NCBI RefSeq assembly: GCF_012184415.1
Contig: NZ_VTOX01000003.1
Coordinates: 1-64,000, forward strand
Direction: 5' to 3'
Origin: Ramlibacter lithotrophicus
GTDB taxonomy: Bacteria > Pseudomonadota > Gammaproteobacteria > Burkholderiales > Burkholderiaceae_C
DNA: 64,000 bases
Both the position numbers and the translations under genes were made by a program. The notes under the pieces are model-generated. The model saw only the letters and a program-made list of their open reading frames with translations. It made no database searches and had not been told where the DNA came from. The first letter of the stretch is position 1. Every line of letters starts with the position of its first letter. This document shows, in pieces, positions 16,993 to 24,810 of the stretch.

Positions 16993-17844
16993 GTGCTGAA
17001 AACGCCGGTGCTGCACGCCGACGAGACGCCGGTAGCCATGCTCGATCCCGGCTCGGGCAAGACCAAACGAACCTACGTGTGGGCATACGCCAGGGGCGAG
17101 TTCGACAGCCAGCGCGGCGTGATCTTCGAGTTCTGCCTAGGGCGAGGATCTCAGTACCCGACCTTGTTCCTGGACGGCGGCAGCGGCCCGCCCGGACGCG
17201 AGCAGCCGCCCTGGCGCGGCACGTTGCTGACCGACCAGTATTCGGTCTACGACTCGGTGCTCAGTGAGCGCACCTGCAGCGGGCGCATTGCCGCAGCGTG
17301 CGCCGCTCATGCGCGCAGGAAGTTCGAGGAGTTGATCAAGACGGGCACCAGTGAGGTGGCGCAGGAGGCGATCCGGCGCTTCGCGCTGATCTACCACGCC
17401 GAAGGGCAGTTCGCGGACCTGGATCACCAGCAGCGCCTTCAAGCGCGCACAGAGGTGACCAAGCCGAAGTGGGAGAACCTGCACGAGTGGTTGCGGCTTG
17501 AGCGCCGGCGCGTCGCCGACGGGGGCGCCACGGCCAAGGCCATCGATTACAGCCTGAATTGCTGGCCGGCGCTCACGCGCCACCTCCAAGACGGCGCTGT
17601 GTGCCTGGACAACAACTTCCTCGAGCGGCAGATCAAGCCTTGGCAGATGGGCCGGCGCGCCTGGCTCTTCGCAGGCAGCGAACTGGCCGGGCAGCGCGCT
17701 GCCGTGGTGATGAGCCTGGTGCAATCGGCCAGGATGAACGGACACGATCCGTGGCAGTACCTGCGCGACGTGCTCGCGCGCCTGCCCACTCACCTGAACT
17801 CTCGCATCGAGGAATTGCTGCCGGACCGCTGGCAGCCGAACTGA
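16993..17844 (+). pseudogene. tnpC: IS66-family transposase TnpC, 5'-truncated
   Basis: The 283-residue frame covers the catalytic core and C-terminus of an IS66 DDE transposase, roughly half of the usual 500-plus residues. The acidic triad can be seen: Asp in VLHADETPVA, Asp in LLTDQYSVYD, and Glu in DNNFLERQIKPW. The family C-terminus (WLFAGSELAGQRAAVVMSL, then LLPDRW) is intact. The N-terminal zinc-binding and helical domains are absent, and so are tnpA and tnpB, so this is very probably inactive. The next gene begins five bases after its stop. Confidence 0.8.
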
Positions 17845-17849
17845 CGAAG

Positions 17850-18344
17850 ATGGGATTGATCACGCAGGCCGCATTGGTCCAGGCCGCCATCGACGTCAAC
17901 GCAATGAGCCACGATCAAAAGGTGCGCTTGGCCGACGAGGTCTACGCGCAACAGCCCAACATGCTCGCCTCCATCCTGGTGCTGCCGCGCATGGGGGTCA
18001 GCATGGCGCAGCTCGAAGTGTCGCTGCACATCCTGCTGGTGACGTTCCAGGCCATGAAGCGAAGCGGTCGCACATGGCCGATCATCTCCGAGGCGATGCA
18101 GGAGACGTGCCTGCAGAGATTGACAGCTCGCGCACGATTCAACGACGGGCTGCCGGACCAACTTGCGACCAAGGTCGTCAAGCAATTCTACGACGAGCAC
18201 CCCGAGCGCTACTTACTGGCGTTCGTCTATGGCTACTTGGGCGATCACGACCTTCTGAGCGTACGCACCGACGCCGAGAAGTTCCTACTGCTTGCCGCCC
18301 TCAACCTCGTGGACTGCGTCGCCTTCGTCACCCCCAAAACCTAG
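17850..18344 (+). CDS. uncharacterised alpha-helical protein, possible IS66 passenger
   Basis: A 164-residue protein that I do not recognise. It has no signal peptide or membrane segment. It looks all-helical and amphipathic (VQAAIDVNAMSHDQKVRLAD, then QLEVSLHILLVTFQAMKRSG), with a hydrophobic C-terminus (EKFLLLAALNLVDCVAF). ATG 17850 lies five bases after the TnpC stop, so it may have been carried as a passenger behind the IS66 transposase or be the host gene that IS66 read into. Composition resembles the island rather than the flagellar region. Confidence 0.55.
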   Translation: MGLITQAALVQAAIDVNAMSHDQKVRLADEVYAQQPNMLASILVLPRMGVSMAQLEVSLHILLVTFQAMKRSGRTWPIISEAMQETCLQRLTARARFNDGLPDQLATKVVKQFYDEHPERYLLAFVYGYLGDHDLLSVRTDAEKFLLLAALNLVDCVAFVTPKT

Positions 18345-18435
18345 TCGGGTGACTGCGGTAGCCCGACATGGTCAAGATGGGATGGCTGGACGCTCACGAT
18401 GCCGCACTCGATCGGACTCGTCAATTGGGCTGTGG

Positions 18436-19623
18436 CTACCAAGGGCTGTCAGATTTGACGCTATCGTCATCTCGGTCCCAGTCGTCCGAACTCTCCCTGG
18501 GATAGCGTGATGCTCTGTCAAGCCTCACTGCATGCGAGCGAAGGATGGCAATCGGCAGCCAGCCCTTCGAGCCGGATCCGTAGCGTGCGCGGCCATACGT
18601 CTTCTGTTGGTCGTCGCTGATGTGGCCCAAAAGGTGGGCAAGCTCTTCTGCTCCTACGCCCGCCTGCTTCAAATCAGAAGCCACCTGATTCCGAAATGCG
18701 TATGCCGAAACTGGCGGGCTCAGTTTTGGAAATGCCCGCTGACTCGCACGTCGCAACACGTTTTCTATTTGCTTGGGCGTAATGTGGCTGAACGGGGTGG
18801 CCAATCGAGTTCCACTGGGTTGCGCGAGATCGACCAGGATTGACGAAATAGCGTCAATTTCAAAGATTGCGCCGCGTGTTCTCACCTCTGCCTGTCCCAG
18901 CGATTTGTCGGATTCGACCGTCAACTCCAGCTTCCTGTCGGCAGTCATCCCGATATGTGCGCTCGCCACCTCGCAAGGCCTGCACCCAAGAAGAGCCATC
19001 AAGGCAAGCGCTTGGGGCATTTGAGGTATTTCAGTCCGGACCGCGGCCAGCAGCGTATCGCGCCATCCTGCAGACAACGCCCTCAAGCGCTGCACGCGTC
19101 CCTTTCTTTTCGGAAAGATCCCGTCGGGTGGTCCCGAGACTGAAAAACCGCGTGTCCGCAAGAATGCCGCCAACGTGTGGAAGCCAGAGTCCTGGGTTTC
19201 TTGAGTCCGCCGACTCTCTGCTTGCAGCACCTCTCGCTCAAATGCCTGCAGTTCCTTGAAGGCCTTCAGCAACGCGAGTTCGTCGAACCGCTCGATACTG
19301 ACGAAGCACCGCTGCAGTCCATACCGGTACGCGGCCCGGGTGATCCGGACCGTGGAGCGACTGGCCATCGTGATGGCCTTCTCCCCGAGCACTTTGCAGT
19401 ACAGCCGCCAATAGCGGCGGTGAGTCGCGCCCCCCTGCTCTGACCATCCACTTCGCAGCTGCCGCTGGGCGCTCTCCGCCTCCTTCAGCAGGGCCTGCCA
19501 CGAGGACAAGTCGACCGGACTTGCTTGCTTGGGGTACGTTCTTCCTGTCAGGGAAACAGAAGGTACAGGTGCTGTTTCGCTGCTGGAGGAAACACTCTGG
19601 GGAGTACGACCGTCGTTCGGCAA
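18436..19623 (-). CDS. tyrosine recombinase / site-specific integrase
   Basis: A 395-residue integrase-like protein. The C-terminal catalytic domain shows the first Arg in LMALLGCRPCEVAS, the second in AYAFRNQVASDL (Tyr in place of the usual His of HxxR, as seen in a subgroup of integrases), HLLGH, and the nucleophilic Tyr in QQKTYGRARYG. The N-terminal half (residues 30-180) would bind DNA. It is transcribed away from the tRNA remnant, and its predicted start lies about 245 bases from it. That is the usual position of an integrase next to its attachment site, so it probably moved this island. The start ATG 19623 is the longest choice; internal starts are possible. Confidence 0.8.
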   Translation of the reverse strand: MPNDGRTPQSVSSSSETAPVPSVSLTGRTYPKQASPVDLSSWQALLKEAESAQRQLRSGWSEQGGATHRRYWRLYCKVLGEKAITMASRSTVRITRAAYRYGLQRCFVSIERFDELALLKAFKELQAFEREVLQAESRRTQETQDSGFHTLAAFLRTRGFSVSGPPDGIFPKRKGRVQRLRALSAGWRDTLLAAVRTEIPQMPQALALMALLGCRPCEVASAHIGMTADRKLELTVESDKSLGQAEVRTRGAIFEIDAISSILVDLAQPSGTRLATPFSHITPKQIENVLRRASQRAFPKLSPPVSAYAFRNQVASDLKQAGVGAEELAHLLGHISDDQQKTYGRARYGSGSKGWLPIAILRSHAVRLDRASRYPRESSDDWDRDDDSVKSDSPW

Positions 19624-19760
19624 GGTGGCGCCTCTTTACGTTGCTGAAAGAATCTGGCGGTGGTCAAGCCCCGGTTGGCGACGCAACTCAATGCCACGGC
19701 AGTCTGTGTCGCCAAGCCACCGCGAGGCTGCTCAGAGCACCAGTGCTGCAGTGCGTCTGC

Positions 19761-19800
19761 GGGGACAATCCCGGGGACAAATGTGGGGAAGACTGGGGAA
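19761..19800 (+). repeat. four short direct repeats GGGGAMWA next to the attachment site
   Basis: GGGGACAA occurs at 19761 and 19773, and GGGGAA at 19785 and 19795, with spacings of 12, 12 and 10 bases, that is about one helical turn each. They lie between the integrase gene and the tRNA 3' end. Phased repeats in this position are often arm-type binding sites for a tyrosine integrase or for an excisionase. The rest of the 19624-19867 gap shows no gene. Confidence 0.6.
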
Positions 19801-19867
19801 TGCAGGGGGCTGCGCACACGTAAGTCGTTGATGTATCTGCCCAAGCTTCCCCTGGCATCCCCGTTGA

Positions 19868-19895
19868 AGAGGTTCGAATCCTCTCACCCCGACCA
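19868..19895 (+). other. tRNA 3'-end fragment, putative attachment site (attR), probably tRNA-Pro
   Basis: AGAGG-TTCGAAT-CCTCT forms a perfect T-arm, followed by CACCCCG (3' acceptor strand), discriminator A and CCA. No D-arm, anticodon arm or 5' acceptor strand (it would read CGGGGTG) precedes it, so it is only the 3' end of a tRNA. CGGGGTG...CACCCCGACCA fits proteobacterial tRNA-Pro. Next to an integrase gene it is best explained as the duplicated target left by integration into a tRNA gene. Confidence 0.75.
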
Positions 19896-19905
19896 GGAAT
19901 CCAGG

Positions 19906-19938
19906 AAAGCCGCCAGGCCTCGCCCGGCGGCTTTTTTT
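19906..19938 (+). terminator. Rho-independent terminator behind the tRNA fragment
   Basis: GCCGCC (19909-19914) pairs with GGCGGC (19926-19931), extended by flanking A/T pairs, and is followed by seven T. It sits 14 bases after the tRNA 3' end and most probably terminated the original tRNA transcript. On the other strand it may also end the symporter transcript, with a weaker T run. Confidence 0.85.
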
Positions 19939-19946
19939 CGCCCGGC

Positions 19947-21470
19947 TCACCTGGTCATGTACCCCATCCATGGCCAGTACGTGAGAGCGAACAGCACCAG
20001 CAGCGCCATGGCCGCCGCCGTCAGCGCGAGGCCGGTGCGGATGAAGTCGCGGGCGTCGAAGGTATCCGTGCCGTAGGCGATCATGTTCTGCGGCGCATTC
20101 ACCGGCAGGATGAATCCGAAGCTCACGACGAACTGCAGCAGCATGGTCATGCCGATCACGTTGATGCCTGGCGTCTGCACCGTGGTGAGCACGCTGATCA
20201 CGATCGGGATCATGGTCGACGCCAGGGCCGTCGCGCTGGCGAATCCCAGGTGGATCACGATCAGGAACATCGACAGCAGCATCAGGATGGCGAACGCGCT
20301 CGCCTGCTGCAGCCCCAGGCTGGTCACGATCAGGTTCGCCAGCCACGCCGCGGCGTTGGTGCGCAGCAGTGCCGTTCCGACGCTGATGCCCACCGCGAAC
20401 AGGATCACCGTGCCCCACGGAAAGTCGCGCTGCGACTCCTTCCAGTTCATGACGCCCAGCCCCGGCAGCAACATCAGCGCGATGGCGGCGATGGTGGTCG
20501 ACGAAGTGTCGAAGTCGTGCAGCACCTTCTCGGTGGACCAGAAGCCCAGCAGCGCCAGCACCAGCGCCAGCAGCTTCCATTCGCGCCGCGTCATCGGGCC
20601 GATGGCCTGCAGCTGCTGGCGGATGGCGGCCTGCCCGCCGGCGATCTCCTGCGTGTCGGGACGCATCATGCGCGTCATGATGAAGTAGAGCGCGATCGTG
20701 AGCAGGGCCGAGAACGGCGCGCCGGCGACGAACCACTCGGTCCAGGTGATGCCGGTGCCGAACTGCTTCTCCACGAAGCCGATCGCCACCATGTTCTGCG
20801 CCGCTGCGGTCTTGACGCCGACGTTCCAGACGCTGGCGGTCTGCGCCGCGGTGATCACCAGCAGCCCGGCGAAGCGGCTGCGCCGGTCGACCTTGAAGGC
20901 GAGTATGAAGCCCATCATGATCGGCATCAGGCAGGCAGTGCGCGCCGTCGTGCTCGGCACCACGAACGCCAGCAGGAAGCCGACCACGATCGCGCCGATG
21001 ACGATGTGGTTGACCCGGGCGCGCGCGTCCACCTTGGACAGCACGACCAGCGCGAGGCGGCGGTCCAGGCCGGTGGCCGTCATCGCCGCGGCGATGAAGC
21101 AGGCGGCGGCGACCAGCGCCACGGCACTGCTGGAGAAGCCCCCGAGCGCGAGGTTGAGCGCAGCGCTGGTGCCCATGTCGCGGCCCGGCTTGGCCATGTC
21201 CGGCGCGAACGCCAGCAGGAACACCATCAGCGCGGCGATCACCAGCGAACTCACCGCGTAATCAAGCGCCTCGGTCATCCAGACGATGACCGCGAACGCC
21301 AGCACGCCGAGCATCACATGGCCGGCGACCGGCAGCCCCTGCGGGGTCGGCAGCCACAGGATCAGCAGCAAGGCGGCCACCGCGGCCGCGAGCCCGGTGC
21401 GTTTGACGAGGTTGCCGGCCGAGGGCGCGCTCGCCGCCGGCGCCGGCAGATGAACTGAAGGTGTGCTCAT
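19947..21470 (-). CDS. DASS/SLC13-family sodium:dicarboxylate or sulfate symporter
   Basis: A 507-residue inner-membrane protein with about 12-14 hydrophobic segments. Family segments include WMTEALDYAVSSL near residue 58, LVIAALMVFLLAF, FVVPSTTARTACLMPIMMG, and near the C-terminus LPVNAPQNMIAYGTD, the substrate- and sodium-binding region of divalent-anion symporters. It would import di- or tricarboxylates or sulfate with sodium. ATG 21470 (MSTPSV) is preferred over upstream in-frame codons, which add an Arg/Pro-rich stretch unlike the family. It is divergent from a MarR gene that may regulate it. Confidence 0.9.
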   Translation of the reverse strand: MSTPSVHLPAPAASAPSAGNLVKRTGLAAAVAALLLILWLPTPQGLPVAGHVMLGVLAFAVIVWMTEALDYAVSSLVIAALMVFLLAFAPDMAKPGRDMGTSAALNLALGGFSSSAVALVAAACFIAAAMTATGLDRRLALVVLSKVDARARVNHIVIGAIVVGFLLAFVVPSTTARTACLMPIMMGFILAFKVDRRSRFAGLLVITAAQTASVWNVGVKTAAAQNMVAIGFVEKQFGTGITWTEWFVAGAPFSALLTIALYFIMTRMMRPDTQEIAGGQAAIRQQLQAIGPMTRREWKLLALVLALLGFWSTEKVLHDFDTSSTTIAAIALMLLPGLGVMNWKESQRDFPWGTVILFAVGISVGTALLRTNAAAWLANLIVTSLGLQQASAFAILMLLSMFLIVIHLGFASATALASTMIPIVISVLTTVQTPGINVIGMTMLLQFVVSFGFILPVNAPQNMIAYGTDTFDARDFIRTGLALTAAAMALLVLFALTYWPWMGYMTR

Positions 21471-21673
21471 GACAGCTTTCTGAAGGGAAAAATGGGGCGG
21501 CGCAGGGCCGCGCCGGCGGTGCCGGCTCGGCACATGGCGGCTCCGGCGACGGGCCGCCGCTTCACTGTGGATCGGGTGCCCCGAACGGCGGCCCACACGG
21601 CCAGTGGTGCGGCCCCGCGGCACGGACGATTGCGGAGCGGGCGGACATTCTCGTGCGTTCGGTGCGACAGCGT

Positions 21674-21685
21674 TGTTGCTCAACA
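21674..21685. promoter_or_regulatory. short palindrome in the symporter/MarR divergent gap
   Basis: TGTTG-CT-CAACA is a near-perfect dyad in the 353-base gap 21471-21823. MarR-type proteins bind such short dyads, so this could be the operator for the neighbouring regulator. The rest of the gap is GC-rich with no other gene or clear promoter that I can see. Confidence 0.3.
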
Positions 21686-21823
21686 CTAGGTGCATGGGAT
21701 GCAGAAAACATGCGCCAGATCAAGAGTGCGGCCAGGGCCGCGCTCCGGGCCGCACCGGTGCAGGCCGACCGCCCGCCGCGGGCCGCATGCGAGCGCGCCG
21801 GCGCGGCTCGTATGATCCGCGCC

Positions 21824-22348
21824 ATGCCTGCAGCCAAGAAGCCCGCGCCGTCTGCCGCCCCACCCCTTCCCGCCGCCGCCGCCAGGCGCCGCGAGTCCGC
21901 CGCGCGCGTCCTGCGCCAGTTCCGCATCGTGTTCAATGCCGTCAAGAGCCACTTCCGCGCCGTCGAGAAGAAGGCGGGGGTCGCCGGGGCGCAGCTCTGG
22001 GCGCTGAGCGCCATCCACGAGTCGCCCGGGCTCGGCATGAACGAGCTGGCCGCCGCGATGGACGTGCACCAGTCCACCGCCAGCAACCTCGTGCGCGCGC
22101 TGGCCGCGCAGGGCCTGGTGGTGGTCAGGAAGGATGCCGCTGACCGGCGCACCGTGCAACTGCATGTGCTGCCGGCGGGGGTGCGGGTGCTGCGGCGCGC
22201 GCCGGGCCCGTTCGCCGGCGTGCTGCCGGCAGCGCTCGCCGACCTCGACCCGCGCACGCTCAGGCGCCTGGAGCAGGATCTCGCGAAGCTGATCGCGACG
22301 CTCGACGTGGACGAGGAAGCCGGCTCCATCCCCCTCGGCGACGCCTGA
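21824..22348 (+). CDS. MarR-family transcriptional regulator
   Basis: A 174-residue winged-helix regulator. After a basic Ala/Pro-rich N-terminus comes AGAQLWALSAIHESPGLG, the recognition-helix region LAAAMDVHQSTASNLVRAL, and the wing VRKDAADRRTVQLHVLPAG with the DRR motif. ATG 21824 begins the plausible protein; an in-frame ATG at 21815 is nearly as good. It is transcribed away from the DASS symporter and is the obvious candidate for its control. The ligand is unknown. Confidence 0.85.
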   Translation: MPAAKKPAPSAAPPLPAAAARRRESAARVLRQFRIVFNAVKSHFRAVEKKAGVAGAQLWALSAIHESPGLGMNELAAAMDVHQSTASNLVRALAAQGLVVVRKDAADRRTVQLHVLPAGVRVLRRAPGPFAGVLPAALADLDPRTLRRLEQDLAKLIATLDVDEEAGSIPLGDA

Positions 22349-22510
22349 GTCGCTGCGCCGCGGCAGCGGCGCCGCCATGTTCCAGCCGCCGAACGGCAGG
22401 GACGCCTTCACGCTCGAGCACATCCCGGCCGCGCCCCGTAGTACATTGCTACAAATGCATCTGGCGACCAACCGGCGCCGGCGACCACTTGCGGACGAAG
22501 CGCGCGACCG

Positions 22511-24790
22511 ATGAACACCATCCGTCTTCAACTCAGATTCCTGCTGCCGCTGCTGCTGGCGCTCGGCGGCGCGGCCTACCTCGCGTCGGGGCTGCTCGAT
22601 CGCCTGACCTGGCAGTGGTTCGCCCGGGACCTCAACAATCGCGGCGCGCTGATCGCGAACACGCTTGCCGACTCGGTGAACGACTCCCTCGTGGAGCGGC
22701 GCGGCATGCGCCTGCAGGCGCTGTTCGACCGCGCGGCGAAGGACGAGCGCCTGTTCGCGATCGGCCTGTGCGGCGAGAACGGCAAGCTGATCCGCAAGAC
22801 TGCCAGCTTTCCGCGCACCCTCACCTGCGGCAGCGCGGACGAGCTTGCCCGGCAGAAGGATCCCCGGTTGCTGGTCGAAGGCGGGCCGGTGTACGTCGGC
22901 GTCCACCAGTTGCAGCTCGACAGCGGGCAGAAGGGCTCCCTGGTCCTGCTGCACGACGTCAGTTATGCCGAGCTGCGCAGCCAGGACACCCAGCGCTACC
23001 TGCTGATCTTCATGGGCGTGCTCGGCATCGCGGTCGCGCTCATCACCGTGGTGGTGGCGCAATTGAGCTGGCGCGGCTGGGTGTCGGGAGCCCGCGCGCT
23101 GCTGCGGGGCGAAGGCCTGCTGCGTCCGGTGAGCGGATCCAGCCCGGAACTGGAGCCGCTGGCGGCGGACCTGCGCGCCAGGCTGCGCGACCTGGAGGAC
23201 GAATACCGCCGCGCCCAGGGCCAGGAGACCGGCTGGAACCCGGAGCGCCTGCGCGCGCTGCTGCAGACGCAGTTGCGCGGCGACCAGGTGATCGTCGTCT
23301 CCAACCGCGAGCCGTACATCCACGACCGGACCGCCGACGGCATCGCCGTCAAGCGGCCGGCGAGCGGCCTCGTCACGGCCGTCGAGCCCGTGATGCGCGC
23401 CTGCTCGGGCACCTGGATCGCGCACGGCAGCGGCAGCGCCGATCGCGACGTCGTCGACGCGCACGACCGCGTCGGCCTGCCGCCGGGACACGAGGAGTAC
23501 GCGCTGCGCCGCGTGTGGCTGACGACCGAGGAGGAGCAGGGCTATTACTACGGCTTCGCCAACGAAGGCATGTGGCCGCTGTGCCACGTGGCGCACGTGC
23601 GCCCGGTGTTCCGGGAATCCGACTGGCAGCACTACCGCGCCGTGAACCAGCGCTTCGCCGACGCGGTGGTGGCCGAAGCGCGCAGCGAGGATCCGATCGT
23701 CCTGGTGCAGGACTACCACTTCGCCCTGCTGCCCGCGATGGTGCGCGCGAAGCTGCCGCGCGCCACCATCCTGACCTTCTGGCACATTCCCTGGCCGAAT
23801 CCTGAATCCTTCGGCATCTGCCCATGGCGGCGCGAGATCCTGGAGGGCATGCTGGGCAGCACGATCCTGGGGTTCCACACCCGCTTCCACTGCAAGAACT
23901 TCATCGAGACGGTCGACCGCTTCCTGGAGGCGCGCATCGAGCACGAGCACTCGGTGATCGCGGCGGGCGGGGAAGAAACGCTGATCGAGAGCTATCCGAT
24001 CTCCATCGAATGGCCGCAGGAATCCGAGCGCTCGGGCTGGAAGCCGGTCGAGGCGTGCCGCCGCGCCGTCTTCGCCCGCCTCGGCCTCGCGCGCGACTCG
24101 TACCTGGCGGTGGGCGTCGACCGCTTCGACTACACCAAGGGCATCCTCGAGCGGTTCCACGCCGTGGAGCGGCTGCTCGAGAAGCGGCCGGAGTGGGTGG
24201 GCAGGTTCAGCCTGGTGCAGGTGGCGGCGCCGACGCGCTCGGCGCTGGAGGAGTACCACTCGTTCCAGGAGCGCATCCAGCGCGTGACGCAGCGGATCAA
24301 CGCGCGCTTCGGCCGGCCCGGCTACCAGCCGATCCACCTGCTGGCGACGCATCACGACCACGACGCCGTCAACGAGCTGTTCCGCGCCGCCGACGCGTGT
24401 CTCGTCACCAGCCTGCACGACGGCATGAACCTGGTGTGCAAGGAATTCGTGGCGGCCCGCGACGACGAGCGCGGCGTCCTGATCCTCAGCCGCTTTGCCG
24501 GCGCGGCGCGCGAAATGCGCGAGGCGCTGGTCGTGAATCCGTACCACGTCGAAGAGACGGCCGACGCCCTGCACCGCGCGCTGACCATGCCCGGCTCCGA
24601 ACAGCGCGAGCGCATGGCGAGCCTGCGCATGACCGTGCAGGAGTTCAACGTCTACCGCTGGGCGGGCCGCATGCTGGCCGACGCCGGCCGCCTGCGGCTG
24701 CGCGAGCGGATCCAGGCCCGCGTGGAACGCGGACAGCTCGACGACGAGGTGCCCGCCCGCGGGAGCCGGCGCCTGACCGCGGTGCGCTGA
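22511..24790 (+). CDS. otsA: membrane-anchored trehalose-6-phosphate synthase (GT20) with sensor-like N-terminus
   Basis: A 759-residue fusion. Residues about 8-28 are a transmembrane helix, 30-155 a probable periplasmic domain (two Cys, at LFAIGLCGEN and RTLTCGS), and about 158-182 a second helix, then a charged linker (DLEDEYRRA). From about 258 it is a complete glycosyltransferase-20 domain: VIVVSNREPYIHD, FWHIPWPNPE, VGVDRFDYTKGILERF, SLHDGMNLVCKEFVA, all OtsA active-site segments. It would transfer glucose from UDP-glucose to glucose-6-phosphate, forming trehalose-6-phosphate for osmoprotection. Ordinary OtsA is a soluble protein of about 470 residues. No otsB phosphatase is nearby. The 162-base gap before it shows no gene. 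Confidence 0.9.
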   Translation: MNTIRLQLRFLLPLLLALGGAAYLASGLLDRLTWQWFARDLNNRGALIANTLADSVNDSLVERRGMRLQALFDRAAKDERLFAIGLCGENGKLIRKTASFPRTLTCGSADELARQKDPRLLVEGGPVYVGVHQLQLDSGQKGSLVLLHDVSYAELRSQDTQRYLLIFMGVLGIAVALITVVVAQLSWRGWVSGARALLRGEGLLRPVSGSSPELEPLAADLRARLRDLEDEYRRAQGQETGWNPERLRALLQTQLRGDQVIVVSNREPYIHDRTADGIAVKRPASGLVTAVEPVMRACSGTWIAHGSGSADRDVVDAHDRVGLPPGHEEYALRRVWLTTEEEQGYYYGFANEGMWPLCHVAHVRPVFRESDWQHYRAVNQRFADAVVAEARSEDPIVLVQDYHFALLPAMVRAKLPRATILTFWHIPWPNPESFGICPWRREILEGMLGSTILGFHTRFHCKNFIETVDRFLEARIEHEHSVIAAGGEETLIESYPISIEWPQESERSGWKPVEACRRAVFARLGLARDSYLAVGVDRFDYTKGILERFHAVERLLEKRPEWVGRFSLVQVAAPTRSALEEYHSFQERIQRVTQRINARFGRPGYQPIHLLATHHDHDAVNELFRAADACLVTSLHDGMNLVCKEFVAARDDERGVLILSRFAGAAREMREALVVNPYHVEETADALHRALTMPGSEQRERMASLRMTVQEFNVYRWAGRMLADAGRLRLRERIQARVERGQLDDEVPARGSRRLTAVR

Positions 24791-24795
24791 GGCGC

Positions 24796-24810
24796 GGCTG
24801 CCGGGCAGCC
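24796..24810. terminator. hairpin between convergent otsA and fliA
   Basis: GGCTGC-CGG-GCAGCC is a perfect six-pair hairpin filling the 20-base gap between the two convergent stop codons. It lacks a T run on either side, so it may only weakly terminate or protect the transcripts. Confidence 0.35.

Larger units (their letters stand above)
1..19895. mobile_element. right-hand part of a putative tRNA-integrated genomic island
   Basis: This region ends at a tyrosine integrase gene (18436-19623) and a duplicated tRNA 3' end (19868-19895) followed by a terminator, which is the arrangement left when an element integrates into a tRNA gene. It is less GC-rich by eye than the flagellar region, contains remnants of at least five insertion-sequence types, and carries catabolic and efflux cargo. 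The left end and the intact tRNA gene must lie outside the window. No conjugation or phage structural genes are visible, so the island type is unknown. The boundary is inferred, not proven. Confidence 0.55.

Noticed and set aside
19868..19895. A complete tRNA gene
   Set aside because: Only the T-arm and 3' acceptor end are present. The 75 bases upstream contain no matching acceptor strand, D-arm or anticodon arm.
20250..24574. Long antisense frames over the DASS symporter and otsA
   Set aside because: They mirror well-supported genes on the other strand and have the skewed composition of shadow frames.
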